From the NCBI GenBank assembly GCA_020446285.1, contig JAGREZ010000408.1:1-12283 (forward strand): 12,283 bases of DNA, read 5' to 3'. Shown one piece after another: positions 1-6,138 of the stretch. The stretch's first letter is position 1, and every line of letters begins with the position of its first letter. The position numbers were made by a program, and so were the translations under genes. This DNA comes from Geminicoccaceae bacterium (GTDB lineage Bacteria > Pseudomonadota > Alphaproteobacteria > Geminicoccales > Geminicoccaceae). The notes below the pieces were generated by a model. That model was given only the letters and a program-made list of their open reading frames with translations. It made no database searches and was not told the DNA's origin.

Positions 1-632
1 ACATGCGCCCAGCGGGTGGTTTCATTGACGGAATAGTAGGGCACATACTGGAAGACCCGGTCATGCGACAGGACCGCATTGGTCAGATTGTCGAGAATGA
101 CCACATCGTCATCGAGATAGACCGCCAGCACGGCATGGGCGAGATCACGCAGCGTGTCCTGGACGACCACCATCCGCAGCCGCTCCACCGGAAAACCGAC
201 GCTGCGCAGCGAGACATATTTCATGATCGCGTAGTCCTCGCAATCGCCGGAGCGCCTGATGAACTCGATCGGGCTCGCCCAATAGTCGCTGCGGCCATAG
301 TTCTCGCTGTCCGGCCGATAGCGCCACTGATTGACGAAACGATTGATCTTGCTCACCTGCTCGCGCGGTGCCGCACCCTCGAGACCCTCGAGAAGGGCCT
401 GCCACGCCATCACGCCCCTGGTCGGGCACTCCTTCGCATTGCTGCTGCACTTGTTGTAGACATCGCGTTCATTTTCAATCTTTTCGAGAACATCTCTCCA
501 TTTTGGCAATGCCTGATGAGACTCCGCACGCAACTCCGCAGTACCGAAGAGAGCGACGGGAACAACAGCCATGGCCGAATTGAACGGTGCAATTATAGTC
601 AACAAAAGAATAATTCTGGCCAGATTGAACAT
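1..632 (-). CDS. Periplasmic bacterial transglutaminase-like cysteine peptidase, 3' end cut by window edge
   Basis: I translated this gene by hand on the minus strand. It runs open for 210 codons from ATG at 632 to the window edge. Residues 1-22 (MFNLARIILLLTIIAPFNSAMA) form a short Sec signal peptide with a likely cleavage after A22, so the enzyme should act in the periplasm. The fold is the bacterial transglutaminase-like cysteine proteinase family (DUF920/peptidase C93, the LapG family). Its catalytic triad is visible: Cys131 in GDCEDYA, His166 in DLAHAVL and Asp181 in VILDNLT. The motif WRYRPDSENYG (103-113), just before the Cys domain, is also typical. AGGGA lies about 9 nt before the ATG. 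LapG of Pseudomonas cleaves a surface adhesin, but many alphaproteobacterial members have no known target and no LapD/adhesin partner is visible here. Its own promoter probably lies in the AT-richer gap at 633-848. Family assignment is firm; the substrate is unknown. Confidence 0.9.
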   Translation of the reverse strand, partial: MFNLARIILLLTIIAPFNSAMAVVPVALFGTAELRAESHQALPKWRDVLEKIENERDVYNKCSSNAKECPTRGVMAWQALLEGLEGAAPREQVSKINRFVNQWRYRPDSENYGRSDYWASPIEFIRRSGDCEDYAIMKYVSLRSVGFPVERLRMVVVQDTLRDLAHAVLAVYLDDDVVILDNLTNAVLSHDRVFQYVPYYSVNETTRWAH

Positions 633-848
633 GGTGTTCTTCCCTATTTGGCGGTTCATCCGCCTGCGCTTGTGTCGTGAGCGCATATTGCGATTTGAAA
701 GTGAATAAAGTTTTTACAGATCGCGCGACCATGGAAAAGCGGTACTCGAGTGCATTCGTTTGAGGCGATTTTTTTTCTTCACCCCGTACCGACAGCTACG
801 CCTTGTACTTTTTATCGTTTGATTACAATATGTTAGAATTTTTCCCGT

Positions 849-1595
849 TCACGGCATCAGCGAGCCGCCATTGACCTCGATGATCTGGCCGGTGAGGTAT
901 CCGCCAAGCGTCGGGCTCGCGAGGTAGAGGAAGGCACCGGCGCAATCATCGCCGGTCCCCAGACGCCGGAGCGGAATCCGCTTGCGGGTGGCTTCGAGCT
1001 TCTCCGCGCTCGAATAGACCTCGTGGAAATAGGTGTCGATCGTGCCGGGCGAGACCGCGTTGACGCGGATGCCCTGCGGTGCGAGCTCCGTTGCCAGCGA
1101 CCGGGTGAAGGTCGAGACGAAGCCCTTGGAGGCGGCATAGAGCGAGGATCCGGCACTGCCGCCGGCGCGCGCGGAGATCGAGGTGACGTTGATGATCGCA
1201 CCGCGACTGGCCGCAAGCGCCGGCAGGGCCTGCCGGCAGGCCACCACCACCGAGCGCGCATTGAGATCGAACACGGCGTCGATATCGGCGTCGCGCATTC
1301 CGTCGAGCGGGATCCGCGCCACCATGTGACCGGCATTGTTGACCAGTATGTCGAGCCCGCCGAGATGGTCGATGGCCTCCTCGACGACGCGGGCGACATC
1401 CGCCATGCGGGTGAAATCGCCCTGAAGCAGGCAGGAATGGACGATCGCGTTCGCCTCGCCCGGTTCGCTGTTGTAGTGAAGGGCCAGGTGCGCGCCGGCA
1501 TTGGCGAAGGCGCGGGCCGCCGCCGCGCCGATCCCGCGGCTCGCTCCCGTAACGAGAATCTTCCTGCCCGCCAGTCCCGGATCGATCGTTGCCAT
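849..1595 (-). CDS. Classical SDR-family NAD(P)-dependent oxidoreductase (FabG-like)
   Basis: This 248-residue protein has the usual length of a classical short-chain dehydrogenase. Visible motifs, in order, are the cofactor loop TGASRGIG (16-23), NNAG (86-89), structural Asn112, catalytic Ser139 in NVTSIS, and the YAASK active site with Tyr153 and Lys157. The PG motif follows at 183-184, and a C-terminal YLTGQIIEVNGG stretch is typical of FabG-like enzymes. The second strand ends HYNS without an acidic residue, which weakly favours NADP(H). I chose ATG 1595 because the Rossmann strand starts about 10 residues later and AAGGGGG lies 8 nt upstream. A longer reading from 1667 would add 24 residues before the fold. 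It is divergent from the HAD gene and has no obvious operon partner. It may act on a sugar, polyol or 3-oxoacyl substrate; the sequence does not decide. No link to the kinase/aldolase operon is proven. Confidence 0.9.
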   Translation of the reverse strand: MATIDPGLAGRKILVTGASRGIGAAAARAFANAGAHLALHYNSEPGEANAIVHSCLLQGDFTRMADVARVVEEAIDHLGGLDILVNNAGHMVARIPLDGMRDADIDAVFDLNARSVVVACRQALPALAASRGAIINVTSISARAGGSAGSSLYAASKGFVSTFTRSLATELAPQGIRVNAVSPGTIDTYFHEVYSSAEKLEATRKRIPLRRLGTGDDCAGAFLYLASPTLGGYLTGQIIEVNGGSLMP

Positions 1596-1738
1596 GCGCG
1601 TACCCCCTTGTCGCCATCGTTGCCTGCATGGCAGCGTAACAGCGTGTTGGCGAAATGCCGACAGCACAGCGGTTCCTGACCGCCCGGAAATGGGCTAGGA
1701 CGACATCGTCCCGACCACGCTTCAAGCAGGTTCCAGCC
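1596..1738. promoter_or_regulatory. Divergent intergenic region (SDR / HAD) with a 14-bp palindrome
   Basis: These 143 nt separate two divergent genes and should hold both promoters. The clearest element is GGACGA-CA-TCGTCC at 1698-1711, with two perfect 6-bp arms around a 2-nt centre, 28 nt before the chosen GTG of the HAD gene. A smaller dyad, TGCC-TGCAT-GGCA, lies at about 1625-1637. I found no convincing -35/-10 pair on either strand. The palindrome could be an operator; this is inference from symmetry and position only. Confidence 0.35.
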
Positions 1739-2605
1739 GTGTCCAGACCGCTTTCCGTCGACGGTATCCGTGAATTCGCCGATCGTTTCGATGCCTTCAT
1801 CATCGACCAGTGGGGCGTCCTGCATGACGGTGCGGCGCCCTATCCCGGCAGCATCGACGCCCTGCAGGCGCTGCATGAGCGCGGCAAGAAGCTGGTCCTG
1901 TTGACCAATTCCGGCCGCAGGGCGTCGCTCAACCGCGAGCGGATGACGGAACTCGGCTTCGACACGGGCATTCTCGAGGGCATCGTCACCTCGGGCGAAG
2001 CCGCCTGGAAAGCCCTCTCTGACCGCGCGTTCGCACCGTTCGACAGCCTCGGGCGGCGCTGCTACCTCGTTACCAGCGGCAACGATACGGGTCCGGTCGA
2101 GGGACTCGACATCGAGGTCGTCGATGATGTCGGCAAGGCCGATTTCCTCTATTTCACCTTTCTGCAATCCTCGATCGAGGACATTCCCCGCTTCGATCCC
2201 CTGCTCGAACGGGCGCTGGAGCGCCGGCTGCCGTTTCTCTGCTCCAATCCCGACCGCGTCGCCGTGAATGCCGGCGGAATGACCGCGGCTCCCGGCTCCA
2301 TCGCCGCGCGCTACGAGGCGATGGGCGGCGAGGTTGCCTATGTCGGCAAGCCGCACCGGCCGATCTACACGGCCTGCCTTGCGCATCTGGGTGGCATCGC
2401 GCATGATGGAATCGTCTGTATCGGCGATTCGATCGAACACGACATCAAGGGAGCCAATGACATGGGTTTTGCCTCCTGTTTCATCCGCAATGGCATCCAT
2501 CGGGGCGCGTTCGGCAAGGGTGTGGACGAGGTGTCGGTCATCGACCAGCTCACGGCCGAACATGGCGGCCGCCCGGATTTCGCGCTTGCGGATTTTCGCT
2601 GGTGA
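1739..2605 (+). CDS. HAD-superfamily class IIA hydrolase (TIGR01459-like)
   Basis: This 288-residue protein belongs to the HAD phosphatases with a class IIA cap. Motif I is DQWGVLHDG, with nucleophile Asp23; motif II is LLTNSGR (Thr56); Lys204 lies in VGKPHRPIY; motif IV is CIGDSIEHDIKGAND, with Asp230 and Asp235. The second motif I aspartate (the D+2 general acid of NagD-like enzymes) is Trp25 here. To my knowledge this substitution is characteristic of the TIGR01459 subfamily, common in Alphaproteobacteria, whose substrate is unknown. The C-terminal GDS/DIKGA block is intact, so Mg2+ binding should be kept. I prefer GTG 1739, preceded by AGCAGG. An in-frame ATG at 1655 would add 28 unconserved-looking residues and cover the palindrome at 1698-1711. 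It overlaps the next gene by 4 nt (GTGA), so the two are translationally coupled. Family is confident; start codon is moderate. Confidence 0.85.
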   Translation: MSRPLSVDGIREFADRFDAFIIDQWGVLHDGAAPYPGSIDALQALHERGKKLVLLTNSGRRASLNRERMTELGFDTGILEGIVTSGEAAWKALSDRAFAPFDSLGRRCYLVTSGNDTGPVEGLDIEVVDDVGKADFLYFTFLQSSIEDIPRFDPLLERALERRLPFLCSNPDRVAVNAGGMTAAPGSIAARYEAMGGEVAYVGKPHRPIYTACLAHLGGIAHDGIVCIGDSIEHDIKGANDMGFASCFIRNGIHRGAFGKGVDEVSVIDQLTAEHGGRPDFALADFRW

Positions 2606-3090
2606 CCTTCGGCATCCGGTCCTACCGCGAGGAGGATCGGAACGCGGTGGAGGAACTGCTCGCCCTCGCCTTTCCCACCCCGACCGAGTCCGATCTCGTC
2701 GGCGAACTCCGGCAGGCCGGGGACGCGGTCATCGAACTGGTGGCGACCATCGACGGCAGGGTCTGCGGGCATGTCATGCTCAGCCGGCTGAATGCCCCGA
2801 TGCACGCACTGGCACTCGCACCGGTGTCGGTGCATCCAGCACATCAGGGCAAACGGATCGGCGACAGGCTCGTTCATCAGGCCATCGACGAGGCGCGCGG
2901 GCTCGGTGTCCAGCTCCTTCTGGCCCTCGGCGAACCGGAATATCACGGCCGCTTCGGTTTCTCGCAAGCCGACGCCAGCGGTTATGACTGCGTCTACGCC
3001 GCGCACACGCTCCTCGCGCTCAGGCTCGATCCCGACTGCCCGCGCGAGGGTCGGATCATCTACGCCGCACCGTTCAACGCGCTCGGCTGA
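2602..3090 (+). CDS. GNAT-family N-acetyltransferase (YhbS-like)
   Basis: This 162-residue single-domain acetyltransferase begins IRSYREEDRNAVEELLALAF, the usual beta1-alpha1 opening of the GNAT fold. The acetyl-CoA pyrophosphate loop is QGKRIG (82-87), inside VSVHPAHQGKRIGDRL. The later GEPEYHGRFGF stretch (110-120) is typical of the YhbS/COG3153 group. The GTG start at 2602 shares four bases with the TGA of the HAD gene, so it depends on translational coupling. The 3' end runs 17 nt into the convergent dehydrogenase gene. The acyl acceptor is unknown; YhbS-like enzymes are mostly uncharacterised. The pairing with a HAD phosphatase suggests a shared small-molecule role but does not identify it. 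Confidence 0.87.
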   Translation: MTFGIRSYREEDRNAVEELLALAFPTPTESDLVGELRQAGDAVIELVATIDGRVCGHVMLSRLNAPMHALALAPVSVHPAHQGKRIGDRLVHQAIDEARGLGVQLLLALGEPEYHGRFGFSQADASGYDCVYAAHTLLALRLDPDCPREGRIIYAAPFNALG

Positions 3091-4006
3091 GTACCGCCAG
3101 CACATTGTCGGCGGTGACCGATGACACGCGCACATTGCTCTCGCCGGTCACGCCGGCGATATGCGGGGTGAGGATCAGATTGTCGATGCCGGCAAGGATG
3201 GCGGCCGCATCCCTGCCGAGCGGCTCGTTCTCGAAGACGTCGAGGGCAGCACCGGCAAGCGGGCCCGAGCGCAGCGCCGCGGCGAGCGCGTGCTCGTCCA
3301 CCACGCCGCCACGCGCGGCATTGATGAGGATCGAACCCTCGCGCATGGCGGCGAGCCTGTCGCCGTTGACGAGGTGGCGCGTGCCCTCGGTGAGCGGCAC
3401 ATGCAGCGACACGACATCCGCCTCGGCGAACAGCGCGTCGAGCCCGCGATGCCCGAGACCGTCCCAGGCCGGATCGTGGACACTCACGAACGGATCGTGG
3501 GCGATCACCTCCATGCCGAGCGCACGCGCCTTCGCCGCCACCCCCCTTGCGATCGAGCCGAGGCCGACGAGGCCCATGCAGCGCCCCGAAAGCTCTCCGC
3601 CCATGAGCCGGCCGCGCGGCCACTCGCCGGCGAGCATCGCCTCCTTCGAATGATAGGCACCGCGCAGGAGCATCATCGCCGTGGCGATCACATATTCGAC
3701 GACGGAAAGGTCGTTGGCACCGCTCGCCGGGCAGACCTCGATCCCGCGCTCGCCGCAGGCGTCCAGATCGATATTGTCGAGACCGACGCCGAGCCGGCCC
3801 ACCACCTCGAGCTTCGCTGCCGCCTCCAGCAGGGCACCGCGCACCTGCGTCCTGTTGCGCACGACCAGCGCGCGGCAATCGGCGAGGAGTCCGGCGAGAT
3901 CGTCCGGCCGGTCGACCAGGGCCGGATCGTAGACCGTTGCATGCGCCTCCTTCAGTCGGGCGACGGCGGCCTCGTCCATGAATTCGCTGATGACGATCGT
4001 GGCCAT
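3074..4006 (-). CDS. D-isomer-specific 2-hydroxyacid dehydrogenase, NAD-dependent (SerA/SlcC-like)
   Basis: This 310-residue protein has both halves of the D-2-hydroxyacid dehydrogenase fold. The N-terminal part holds the substrate loop GRLGVGLDNIDL (70-81). The Rossmann motif is GLVGLGSIARGVA (145-157), where the usual third glycine is Ala153. Asp171 at the end of the second strand (IAHDPF) favours NAD over NADP. The catalytic set is Arg232 (NAARGG), Glu261 (FENEP) and His282 (TPHIAG). ATG 4006 is preceded by GGGGGAG at normal spacing; longer in-frame starts lack one. The gene is divergent from the sugar kinase across 127 nt and probably co-regulated with it. The family includes phosphoglycerate and hydroxypyruvate reductases and also SlcC, the (S)-sulfolactate dehydrogenase. 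The TPHIAGVTGESNVR ending fits short hydroxyacid dehydrogenases rather than SerA with an ACT domain. The sulfolactate role is an inference from context, not a motif. Confidence 0.88.
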   Translation of the reverse strand: MATIVISEFMDEAAVARLKEAHATVYDPALVDRPDDLAGLLADCRALVVRNRTQVRGALLEAAAKLEVVGRLGVGLDNIDLDACGERGIEVCPASGANDLSVVEYVIATAMMLLRGAYHSKEAMLAGEWPRGRLMGGELSGRCMGLVGLGSIARGVAAKARALGMEVIAHDPFVSVHDPAWDGLGHRGLDALFAEADVVSLHVPLTEGTRHLVNGDRLAAMREGSILINAARGGVVDEHALAAALRSGPLAGAALDVFENEPLGRDAAAILAGIDNLILTPHIAGVTGESNVRVSSVTADNVLAVLSRAR

Positions 4007-4133
4007 GGATGCGTTCTCCCCCATTTGCTGCGTGGACCGGCTTGCACGGAACGTGTTATCGCCCTTTCCTGACATACGACAAGCCACCTCGCTCCCCCCC
4101 GAGGACGGGTTGTCAGGGGAGTGAACGGGGCTC
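4007..4133. promoter_or_regulatory. Divergent regulatory region (hydroxyacid dehydrogenase / sugar kinase) with nested dyads
   Basis: This 127-nt gap lies between two divergent starts. It holds an inverted repeat, CCTGACA (4068-4074) and TGTCAGG (4111-4117), with a smaller dyad inside it, CCTCG (4087-4091) and CGAGG (4100-4104), around a C-rich loop. GACA also recurs as GACATACGACA at 4071-4081. A third short dyad, CACG-GAA-CGTG, lies at about 4045-4055. The outer arm at 4111-4117 sits just before the kinase ribosome binding site, so a bound regulator or an RNA stem there could affect kinase expression. No regulator gene is in the window, and I cannot assign -35/-10 boxes with confidence. Confidence 0.4.
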
Positions 4134-5030
4134 ATGACGCGTATTCTGACAAGCGGTATCACCGTCATCGACATCATGTTGCCGGTCGACCGGTTGCCGT
4201 CGGGTGATTGCAAGACGCTGGCCACGGGCCGGCAGGACGTGATCGGCGGGATCGCCGCCAATGCAGCACTGACGGTCAAGCGGCTGGGCGGAACGCCGGT
4301 GCTGTCCACCCGTCTGGGTCATGATTCCACCGGCGACGAGATCATGCGGCAGCTCGACGCCGCCGGCATCGACACGCGTGCGGTGGAATGGGTCAACGGC
4401 GCGCGCAGCTCGCTCACCGCCGCCATCGTCGACGCCGATGGCGCGCGGATGCTCATCAACCATACCGACGCGCATCTGCATCGCGGCCCGCCCGATCTCG
4501 ACGGAATCGAGGTGGACGGCGTCATTACCGACACGCGCTGGCTCGACGGCGCCTTCGCCTCGCTTCGCCATGCGCGCGAACGCGGCCTGCCGGGGCTGCT
4601 GGATTATGACATGCCGCCGGACGATAATCTGCGGTCATGGGAACTCATTGCCGAGGCCAGCCATGTCGCGTTCGGCGCCCAGGGCCTTCGCCTGCTCACC
4701 GGCATCGACGATCCGGCGGCCGGCCTCGCCGCCGTGCGCGAGCGTTTTTCCGGCTGGCTCGCGGTCACATGCGGCGGTGACGGCGTCTACTGGCTGGAAG
4801 GCGACCGCGTCCGGCACCTGCCGGCCTTCAGGGTGACGGTGGTCGATACGCTGGCTGCGGGCGATGTCTTTCACGGAGCCCTTGCGCTCGCGCTTGCGGA
4901 AGGGATGGAGATGCACGAGGCGCTGCGTTTTGCTTCCGGCGCCGCGGCGATCAAGTGCATGCATTTCGGCGGTGGTGCCGGCATTCCGACCCGCGCCGAA
5001 CTCGAACGCTTTCTGGCGGAGCATGGATGA
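4134..5030 (+). CDS. PfkB/ribokinase-family sugar kinase, sulfofructose kinase (YihV)-like
   Basis: This 298-residue PfkB kinase opens GITVIDIMLPVDRLP (8-22) and has the GG-hinge GGIAAN (38-43). The ATP and catalytic loop is DTLAAGDVFHGAL, with catalytic Asp245; the usual TGAGD is LAAGD here. It is collinear with E. coli YihV as I remember that sequence, with equal length and close matches at DTRWLDGA (YihV DVRWHDGA), VVDTLAAGDVFHGALA and RFASGAAAIKC. Lys27, Asn109 and Arg135 fall where I recall YihV's sulfonate-binding Lys27, Asn109 and Arg138. It would phosphorylate a ketose, plausibly 6-deoxy-6-sulfofructose, for the aldolase encoded next. AGGGGAG lies upstream of ATG 4134. The stop is followed closely by the aldolase start, and an alternative aldolase start overlaps it. 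A fructose or tagatose-6-phosphate substrate is the alternative. PfkB family is certain; sulfosugar specificity is inference. Confidence 0.9.
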   Translation: MTRILTSGITVIDIMLPVDRLPSGDCKTLATGRQDVIGGIAANAALTVKRLGGTPVLSTRLGHDSTGDEIMRQLDAAGIDTRAVEWVNGARSSLTAAIVDADGARMLINHTDAHLHRGPPDLDGIEVDGVITDTRWLDGAFASLRHARERGLPGLLDYDMPPDDNLRSWELIAEASHVAFGAQGLRLLTGIDDPAAGLAAVRERFSGWLAVTCGGDGVYWLEGDRVRHLPAFRVTVVDTLAAGDVFHGALALALAEGMEMHEALRFASGAAAIKCMHFGGGAGIPTRAELERFLAEHG

Positions 5031-5064
5031 GCATGATCCGCGCGGCGCCGACGGGGATGAACCG

Positions 5065-6138
5065 ATGACCAGGACGACACCCGGCAAGCTCTGGGGAATG
5101 CGCCGGCTGGCGGACGATGCCGGCTTCTTCCGCATGACCGCACTCGACCAGCGCCCGCCGATCATGAACCCGATCCGCGAACTCAGGCGGACCCCCGAAG
5201 CGCCCGATCAGGATGTCGCGGCGGTGAAGCGGGTGATCGCGGAACAGCTCGCTCCGGTTTCAACGGCAGTGCTCATGGATCCGATCTGGGCCTATTCGGC
5301 CTGCATCGACGTGATCCCGCCATCGAAGGGCCTGATCCTCACGCTCGAGGATCATCGCTTCGCGGACGGGACGGGCGGACGGCGCTCGCGCAATATCGAC
5401 GACTGGAGCGTGGAGAAGATCCGGCGCATCGGCGGCGATGCGGTGAAGGTTCTCGCATGGTATCGCCCCGATGCCGCAAGCGATGTCATCGAGCACCAGA
5501 AGGATTACGTCCGGGCGATCGGCGACGAATGCCGGCGCCTCGACATTGCCTTCGTCTTCGAGCTTCTGGTCTATCCCTTCGCGGACAGGGGCAACGATTA
5601 CGAGGAGGATCCCGCCAAGCGCCCGGAACTGGTGATCGACAGTGTGCGCACCTTCGCCGATCCGCAATACGGGGTCGACATCTTCAAGCTGGAGAGCCCC
5701 ATCCCGGCAAAGGAAGTCCCCGAGCCGGGAAGTTCCGCGTCCGCAGAGGTGCAGGCGCTGTTCGATGCGCTCGGCGAGGCTGCGGGCCGGCCCTGGGTGA
5801 TGCTTTCCGCCGGCGCCGGCAAGGCCGATTTCAAGCGGGTGCTGCATCACGCCTTCAAGGCCGGTGCCTCGGGCTTTCTCGCCGGCCGGGCGATCTGGCT
5901 CGACGCATTCGGGCACTTTCCCGACCTCGATGCCATGGCGGCCGATCTCGCCGGTGACGGACGCGCCTACATGGAGGATCTGCAGAGCCTGACAGCAGCG
6001 GCGGCACGGCCGCTCGCCGAGGCTTTGGCATACGGACCGGGGGCAGACAGTCCGGGGGCATACGCTCCGGGCTTCGCCGGTGCCGGTTTCGAGCTGCCGC
6101 GCAGCTATGGCGGCATGACCGGGAGCAGTGCAGGGTGA
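5065..6138 (+). CDS. Class I aldolase of the LacD/YihT family (tagatose-1,6-bisphosphate or sulfofructose-phosphate aldolase-like)
   Basis: This 357-residue protein is a TIM-barrel aldolase of COG3684, the family of LacD and YihT. Visible motifs are KLWGMRRLAD (8-17), MTALDQRPP (24-32), the barrel strand GGDAVKVLAWYRPD (123-136) with conserved Lys128, FVFELLVYP (163-171), and DIFKLESP (205-212). Lys208 in that last motif is the expected Schiff-base lysine. The final barrel block is GASGFLAGRAIW. It should split a ketose 1-phosphate derivative into DHAP and an aldehyde. It is longer than YihT (about 290) and nearer LacD. The extra C-terminus is a Gly/Pro/Ala-rich tail after about residue 320, with small imperfect repeats. 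ATG 5065 has GGGGA about 8 nt upstream. ATG 5023, overlapping the kinase stop, is possible but its GGAG is too close. The 3' end overlaps the permease GTG by 4 nt. Family is firm; substrate is undecided between sulfo- and phospho-sugars. Confidence 0.88.
   Translation: MTRTTPGKLWGMRRLADDAGFFRMTALDQRPPIMNPIRELRRTPEAPDQDVAAVKRVIAEQLAPVSTAVLMDPIWAYSACIDVIPPSKGLILTLEDHRFADGTGGRRSRNIDDWSVEKIRRIGGDAVKVLAWYRPDAASDVIEHQKDYVRAIGDECRRLDIAFVFELLVYPFADRGNDYEEDPAKRPELVIDSVRTFADPQYGVDIFKLESPIPAKEVPEPGSSASAEVQALFDALGEAAGRPWVMLSAGAGKADFKRVLHHAFKAGASGFLAGRAIWLDAFGHFPDLDAMAADLAGDGRAYMEDLQSLTAAAARPLAEALAYGPGADSPGAYAPGFAGAGFELPRSYGGMTGSSAG

Noticed and set aside
3..680. 225-codon plus-strand frame at the left edge
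   Set aside because: It lies opposite the transglutaminase-like peptidase gene, which has a signal peptide and a full Cys/His/Asp triad on the minus strand.
762..780. T-run after GAGGCGA as a possible plus-strand intrinsic terminator
   Set aside because: No stable hairpin precedes the T-run, and no plus-strand gene ends here.
857..2563. 568-codon open frame on the minus strand across the SDR and HAD genes
   Set aside because: It lies antisense to the HAD gene and out of frame with the SDR gene, is arginine/proline/serine-rich and shows no domain. Both real genes have full motif sets, so this is a GC-driven shadow.
5023..5064. Upstream ATG 5023 as the aldolase start
   Set aside because: Its GGAG lies only 1 nt before the ATG, and the added 14 residues are acidic and unlike the family N-terminus. 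ATG 5065 has better spacing. It remains possible.
4134..6138. Classical lactose/tagatose-6-phosphate pathway (lacC/lacD)
   Set aside because: Not excluded, but less favoured: the kinase matches YihV in length and at the KNR positions rather than LacC, and no lacAB isomerase or PTS gene is present.
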